DNA of 64,000 nt from Pseudarthrobacter sp. NIBRBAC000502772. Its GTDB lineage: Bacteria > Actinomycetota > Actinomycetes > Actinomycetales > Micrococcaceae. The notes beneath the pieces are model-generated. The model had not been told where the DNA came from. It worked only from the letters and a program-made list of their open reading frames with translations, and searched no databases. Below, piece by piece: positions 59,888-64,000 of the stretch (positions are counted from its first letter, which is position 1; each line of letters starts with the position of its first letter). A program made the position numbers and the translations under genes. The DNA lies in the NCBI RefSeq assembly GCF_006517235.1, contig NZ_CP041188.1, positions 2,542,001-2,606,000 of the forward strand. Direction: 5' to 3'.

Positions 59888-60700
59888 ATGATGTCCGCAT
59901 TCACGATGCGCGACGGCGGGGCCGAACCCGCAGTCCTCACTGAGCGACGTGGCCGCGTCCTCCTCATCACCTTGAACCGGCCGAACAGCCTCAACGCGGT
60001 CGACGCCAGCCTCTCACGCGGACTGGGAGACGCCCTGGACGAGCTAGCACGCGATGCTTCGCTCTATGTAGGAGTCATCACCGGGGCCGGACGCGCGTTC
60101 TGCGCCGGCGCGGATCTGAAGGAACTGGCGGCCGGGCGCTCGGTACATGATTCCGAGCATCCCGAACGCGGCTTCGGCGGGATCGTCCGCCACTTCATTG
60201 ACAAGCCCCTCATAGCGGCCATTAACGGCTTCGCGCTCGGGGGCGGCACCGAGATCCTCCTCGCCTGCGACCTCGCAGTGATCAGTGCAGAGGCCAGCCT
60301 CGGGCTCCCCGAGGTGAGGCGCGGGCTCGTCGCTGCTGCTGGCGGGCTGCTAAGGCTCCACCGCCAGATACCGCCCAAAATAGCGGCCGAGGCCATTTTT
60401 ACCGGTCAGCCGATCAGCGCGGACACAGCGCTGCGCTGGGGGATTGTCAACCGGGTCGTTCCACCGGAACAGGTCGTGGCTGCCGCGCTGGAGCTGGCAG
60501 AGACAGTCGCCGCCAACGCTCCGCTGGCCCTGCGAGCCAGCAAGCGGATCATGATCCGAGGCGCCGGGAGTTCGGACTGGAGCCCCGAAGCGTGGGAGCT
60601 GAACGGCGAAGAGTTTGCGGCAGTGGGCGGGAGCAAGGACGCCCGTGAAGGTGCCAGCGCTTTCGCCGAGAAGCGGACGCCGGTCTGGAGCGGCCAGTGA
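59888..60700 (+). CDS. Enoyl-CoA hydratase/isomerase family protein
   Basis: This 270-aa crotonase-fold protein has 'VLLITLNRPNSLNAVDASL', 'GAGRAFCAGADLKELAAGRS' and 'AAINGFALGGGTEILLACDLAV' (the CoA-ester oxyanion hole). The usual catalytic positions follow in 'LGLPEVRRGLVAAAGGLLRL'. It hydrates a 2-enoyl-CoA in beta-oxidation. GAGAGGAAGG precedes the ATG. It is the first gene of a tight four-gene operon; the next gene overlaps its stop by 4 bp. Confidence 0.9.
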   Translation: MMSAFTMRDGGAEPAVLTERRGRVLLITLNRPNSLNAVDASLSRGLGDALDELARDASLYVGVITGAGRAFCAGADLKELAAGRSVHDSEHPERGFGGIVRHFIDKPLIAAINGFALGGGTEILLACDLAVISAEASLGLPEVRRGLVAAAGGLLRLHRQIPPKIAAEAIFTGQPISADTALRWGIVNRVVPPEQVVAAALELAETVAANAPLALRASKRIMIRGAGSSDWSPEAWELNGEEFAAVGGSKDAREGASAFAEKRTPVWSGQ

Positions 60701-61464
60701 CCGGCATCCTCGACCGCTTCCGCCTCGACGGCCGCGTGGTGATCGTTACGGGCGCAAGCTCCGGCCTCGGCGCCGGGTTCGCGCAGGCCCTTGCAGAGGC
60801 CGGGGCCGATGTCGTTGTCGCTGCCCGGCGGCGCGGCCGGCTCGATGAGCTGTGCCGGGCTGTCGAACAGCGCGGCCGATCAGCCCTCGCCGTCACCACT
60901 GATGTTGCAGATCCCGAGCAGTGCGCCGCGCTGGTGGGGGCGGCCATGGACCGCTTCGGGAGGGTGGACGTGCTCATCAATAATGCCGGAATCGGAACCG
61001 CCGTCCCGGCCTTGCGCGAAACCGCGGAGGAGTTCCGGCGAGTCCTGGACGTCAACCTAATGGGCGCCTATTGGATGGCACAGGCAGCTGCCCGGAACAT
61101 GCAGCCCGGCTCGAGCATCGTCAATATCGCAAGCACCCTGGCGTTCATAGCGCCGCCGGCCCCCCAAGCGGCCTACGCCGCGAGCAAGGCCGGCATTATC
61201 GGTCTCACACGCGACCTCTCGGCCCAGTGGGCAGGACGGCGTGGAATCCGGGTCAACGCCTTGGCGCCCGGGTACGTGGCGACCGAAATGACCGCGGAGG
61301 TGCCATCGGCAATGTTGGAGGAGTTCATCAAGGGGCGCAGCCCCCTGGGCCGGATGGGGACGCAGCAGGAGCTTGACTCCGCAATGCTGTTCCTCGCCAG
61401 CCCGGCATCGTCTTACATCACCGGAAGTACGATCGCCGTCGACGGCGGCATGTCGGGACACTAA
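60697..61464 (+). CDS. SDR-family 3-hydroxyacyl-CoA dehydrogenase-like oxidoreductase
   Basis: GTG 60697 overlaps the hydratase TGA and gives 255 aa. The NAD(P) motif is 'VTGASSGLGAGFAQALAEAG', then 'VLINNAGIGTAVPAL', the catalytic Ser in 'SSIVNIASTLAF' near 143 and Tyr/Lys in 'YAASKAGIIGLTRDLSAQW' near 157. The end 'YITGSTIAVDGGMSGH' is usual for classical SDRs. In this operon it most likely oxidises a hydroxyacyl-CoA. It may replace the function of the frameshifted SDR at 45098-45855. Confidence 0.9.
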   Translation: MTGILDRFRLDGRVVIVTGASSGLGAGFAQALAEAGADVVVAARRRGRLDELCRAVEQRGRSALAVTTDVADPEQCAALVGAAMDRFGRVDVLINNAGIGTAVPALRETAEEFRRVLDVNLMGAYWMAQAAARNMQPGSSIVNIASTLAFIAPPAPQAAYAASKAGIIGLTRDLSAQWAGRRGIRVNALAPGYVATEMTAEVPSAMLEEFIKGRSPLGRMGTQQELDSAMLFLASPASSYITGSTIAVDGGMSGH

Positions 61465-61487
61465 GAGCAATAACAAGAAGGGGAATC

Positions 61488-62717
61488 ATGAGCGATGTAG
61501 CTGATGGTCAACTGGCAGTAGCGGTAGACGTGGGCGAACTCGCCGCACGGACCCGCGCGTTCGTCCGGGAGGAGGTGATCCCGCACGAGGACCGGTCCGA
61601 TGGCGATGTGACAGCGGCCGGCGGAGACGAGCTGCGGCGCCAACTACAGGCCGACGCCCGTGAACGCGGGCTCCTGGCCCCGCACGCAAGTGTCGAGTAC
61701 GGCGGCCTGGGGCTGTCGATGACCGGACGCGCACGAGTCCTCGAAGCCGCCGGCTCGTCCGTTTTCGGTGCCTTGGCGATCAATGCCGCCGCACCGGACG
61801 AAGGGAACATGCATCTGCTGGAACAAATCGCCACCGGCGAACAGCGCGAACAGTTCCTCCGCCCACTGGTTGCCGGCGAGGTGCGCTCGGCGTTCGCGAT
61901 GACTGAGCCCGCGCCGGGCGCCGGCGCCGATCCATCCGCGCTACGGACAACTGCCGTGCGCGTCCCCGGCGGCTGGCGGATCGACGGCCAGAAGATTTAC
62001 ATCACCGGCGCGGACGGCGCAGGCTTCTTTATCATCATGGCGCGTACGTCCGGAGAGCCCGGGGCGCGAGGCGGTGCGACAATGTTTCTCGCACCCGCCG
62101 ACGCCAAGGGGATCGTGGTCGGCCGTCACGTGCCAACAACGGACCGATCAATGGTCGGCGGCCATTGCGAAGTGGCGTTCGAAGGCCTCACGCTGCCTGA
62201 GGACGCCGTGCTCGGAGGAGTCGACGAAGGATTCGCCGGCGCACAGGTACGCCTCGGACCGGCCCGCATGACGCACGTCATGCGCTGGCTGGGGGCTGCC
62301 GTACGGGCGCATGAGACCGCCGTCGAGTACGCCTCCGAGCGACGCGCCTTTGGCAGTACTCTTGGCGATCTGGGCCTGGCCCAGCACCTGATCGCCGAGA
62401 ACGAAATTGAAATCGCCGCCACGCGGGCACTCTTGGACGTCGCCTGTGCGGCGCTGGACGCCGGGTCGCCGGCTGCGCAGGAAACGTCGATCGCGAAGGT
62501 CTTCGGGGCCGAGGCGATTGACCGCATTGTGGACCGGGCGGCCCAGTTGTGTGGAGGGATGGGCGTTTCCGCAGACTTTCCGATTGCCCGGATTGCACGA
62601 GAGGTGCGGCCGTTCCGTATCTACGACGGGCCGTCGGAGGTACACCGGTTCGCCATCGCGAAGCGCGCCGTGCGTCAGGGACGCGCTCGGGTCGCGACAC
62701 GGGACGGTGTTGCGTGA
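61488..62717 (+). CDS. Acyl-CoA dehydrogenase, ACAD10/11-LvaC-like by context
   Basis: This 409-aa flavoprotein has the ACAD motifs 'AFAMTEPAPGAGADPSALRT' (FAD and substrate loop near 136), 'WRIDGQKIYITGADGAGFF', 'CEVAFEGLTLPEDAVLGGVD' and the C-terminal 'QLCGGMGVSADFPIARIARE'. The start after AGAAGGGGAATC is clear. The next gene, a kinase-like phosphotransferase, overlaps its stop by 4 bp. In ACAD10/11 of animals and in the lva operon of Pseudomonas putida such a pair phosphorylates a 4-hydroxyacyl-CoA and then eliminates phosphate. That is an inference from pairing; a plain dehydrogenase remains possible. Confidence 0.85.
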   Translation: MSDVADGQLAVAVDVGELAARTRAFVREEVIPHEDRSDGDVTAAGGDELRRQLQADARERGLLAPHASVEYGGLGLSMTGRARVLEAAGSSVFGALAINAAAPDEGNMHLLEQIATGEQREQFLRPLVAGEVRSAFAMTEPAPGAGADPSALRTTAVRVPGGWRIDGQKIYITGADGAGFFIIMARTSGEPGARGGATMFLAPADAKGIVVGRHVPTTDRSMVGGHCEVAFEGLTLPEDAVLGGVDEGFAGAQVRLGPARMTHVMRWLGAAVRAHETAVEYASERRAFGSTLGDLGLAQHLIAENEIEIAATRALLDVACAALDAGSPAAQETSIAKVFGAEAIDRIVDRAAQLCGGMGVSADFPIARIAREVRPFRIYDGPSEVHRFAIAKRAVRQGRARVATRDGVA

Positions 62718-63730
62718 GCTCGACGCCGCACTTGGACTTGGAGGCCCTGGGCCTTTACTTCGATGCATTCGGGATCCAGCGGCTCGGAGCCCTGCAGGGA
62801 GAGCTGATCTCCGGCGGACGCTCGAACCTGACGTATCGCGTCACCGACGGCCTGACGTCATGGGTGGTGCGTCGCCCGCCTGCCGCAGGACAGACAACGT
62901 CAGCGCACGACGTCATCCGGGAGGCCCGGGTGGGACGCGCGCTGACGGGCACCGTGGTGCCGGTGCCGCCGGTCGTCGCACTGTGCGAGGACACGGCGGT
63001 GCTCGGGGTCCCATTCACGGTCACCGGGTGGGTCCAGGGCCGGATCGTCCGGGACAGGGATGAATTGGATGCGCTCAGCGATACTCAGGTTGGGGCTGTG
63101 TGCTCTTCCATGATGGACGTCCTCGCGGGACTTCACGATGTCGACCCGGCAGCCGTGGGTCTGGAAGGATTCGGGCGCCCCGAGGGTTTTGTGGCCCGGC
63201 AGGTGGCGCTGTGGCGCAGGCAATGGGACCGGGTGCGCACCCGTGAGCTTCCCGACGTCGAGCGCCTGCATGCACTGCTTTCAGAACGCGTCCCCGACTC
63301 CCAGGCATCGGGCATAGTTCACGGCGACTACCGCATCGACAATCTGATGCTCGACGACGGGAATCCCGCGAAGATTAAGGCCGTCCTTGACTGGGAGCTC
63401 TCCACGCTGGGAGACCCACGAACGGACGTGGCATTGATGTGCATCTACCGGCACCCGGCACTTGACGTTGTTTTGGGACTGCCTGCAGCCTGGGCTAGCC
63501 CGCGCATTCCTTCCGCCGACGATCTGGCACAGGCCTACGCCGACCGCTCTGGGCGGGACCTGGGCGATTGGCCGTTCTACCTCAGTCTCGCCGCGTTCAA
63601 ACTAGCCGTTATCTCTGAGGGCATCGCCCACCGGGCCCACGCCGGTGCTGATGCCAGCCGGAACGCGGCGCAGGCGGCGGAGGCCGTCCCTGACCTGATC
63701 AGCGCAGGGCTTGCCCACTTGCGGGCCTGA
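62714..63730 (+). CDS. Aminoglycoside-phosphotransferase-like kinase (ACAD10/LvaA-like)
   Basis: GTG 62714 overlaps the dehydrogenase stop (GTGA) and gives 338 aa. The kinase-like fold shows 'LISGGRSNLTYRVTDGLTSW' with the ATP loop, 'VPFTVTGWVQGRIVRDRDEL', the catalytic Brenner motif 'GIVHGDYRIDNLMLDDGNP' near residue 200, and the metal-binding 'VLDWELSTLGDPRTDVALM' near 223. These all match the APH branch that is fused to ACAD10/11. It likely phosphorylates a hydroxyacyl-CoA. It is the last gene of the operon before an IS30 element. Confidence 0.87.
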   Translation: MSSTPHLDLEALGLYFDAFGIQRLGALQGELISGGRSNLTYRVTDGLTSWVVRRPPAAGQTTSAHDVIREARVGRALTGTVVPVPPVVALCEDTAVLGVPFTVTGWVQGRIVRDRDELDALSDTQVGAVCSSMMDVLAGLHDVDPAAVGLEGFGRPEGFVARQVALWRRQWDRVRTRELPDVERLHALLSERVPDSQASGIVHGDYRIDNLMLDDGNPAKIKAVLDWELSTLGDPRTDVALMCIYRHPALDVVLGLPAAWASPRIPSADDLAQAYADRSGRDLGDWPFYLSLAAFKLAVISEGIAHRAHAGADASRNAAQAAEAVPDLISAGLAHLRA

Positions 63731-63810
63731 CGCCAGCACGCAGGATTACGACTAAGAACGGCCCGGCCGCGAGTTTCTTGGATTCTAGGGGTCGTTGCAA
63801 CACCTGTTGG

Positions 63811-64000
63811 TTAGGTGGTTAGTAGTAAATCACGTAGACGCTCGGCTGGAGTATTCCAGCCGAGCGTTTTGCGTGGGCGTCCGTTGAGTTCCTGTGCGAC
63901 GTGTTCGAGGTCCTCAGGCCCGTAGACGGACAGGTCGGTGCCCTTGGGGAAGTACTGGCGCAGCAGCCCGTTGGTGTTCTCGTTCGAGCCGCGTTGCCAG
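63811..64000 (-). mobile_element. IS30-family transposase, C-terminal end (continues past the window)
   Basis: The minus strand enters at the window edge with '[20 protein letters not shown]' and continues '[20 protein letters not shown]' and '[15 protein letters not shown]', ending at TAA 63811. '[17 protein letters not shown]' with '[14 protein letters not shown]' is the hallmark of IS30 transposases, including the catalytic Glu. The element's right end should lie between 63780 and 63810, near 'GGTCGTTGCAACACC'. The gene looks intact as far as it is visible and may be active. Confidence 0.9.

Noticed and set aside
1..64000. CRISPR array, rRNA operon, phage genes or integrase
   Set aside because: I looked for regularly spaced short repeats, rRNA-like sequence, phage structural proteins and recombinases of the integrase type and saw none; mobile DNA is limited to IS fragments and one IS30 end.

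Overview
The window is GC-rich actinobacterial chromosome, most like Arthrobacter and its relatives (Micrococcaceae). This rests on recognising protein families such as a CmtR-type metal sensor, an acetone/acetophenone-type carboxylase, LAL-type LuxR and GDCCVxC-type proteins, and on GTG/TTG starts with short overlaps. No database could be searched. The whole window looks like accessory, catabolic DNA: working operons alternate with decayed genes and insertion-sequence fragments.

Region 1 (1-5.5 kb): the end of a sugar-type ABC permease with an ABM-domain protein, a GH15 glycosidase, an unlisted 48-aa gene, repeat copy A, and an internally deleted isocitrate lyase gene. Region 2 (5.6-17.4 kb): a four-subunit biotin-independent carboxylase operon with two different HyuA-type subunits, a small zinc subunit and a HyuB-type subunit. 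It is followed by an unrecognised 272-aa protein, a convergent LAL-LuxR regulator, and a carboxymuconolactone-decarboxylase-like gene next to a CoA-transferase/thiolase remnant. Region 3 (17.6-21.3 kb): a second 48-aa gene, a frameshifted second GH15 gene, a VOC remnant and repeat copy B.

Region 4 (21.7-35.3 kb) is a metal and sulfur stress island. It holds a CmtR-like sensor with a CDF efflux pump and a frameshifted DsbA-like gene, two ArsR-rhodanese fusion regulators that share one operator design, an MFS exporter, an SQR-like flavoprotein, a small HEPN/Abi-like gene and many pseudogenes. Repeat copy C follows at 35.6 kb. Copies A, B and C contain the same tRNA 3'-end sequence plus a palindrome, and they bracket regions 2-3 and region 4.

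Region 5 (36.4-44.9 kb): a secreted protein, an MDR oxidoreductase, an IS630 fragment, and an aromatic-acid-type operon (tautomerase, MHS transporter, tautomerase, fumarylacetoacetase) divergent from a GntR regulator, then an IS110 fragment. Region 6 (45-63.7 kb): a large acyl-CoA catabolic gene set comprising a frameshifted SDR, thiolase-like/DUF35 pair, acyl-CoA synthetase, FadH-like reductase, ADH, ALDH, SCP2 protein, secreted lipase, thiolase, enoyl-CoA hydratase, SDR, acyl-CoA dehydrogenase and kinase-like phosphotransferase. Six near-identical 18-bp palindromes (consensus TGACCGTACGTGCGGTCA) sit at its promoters, which points to one TetR-type regulon whose regulator is not in the window. 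The window ends in an IS30 transposase.
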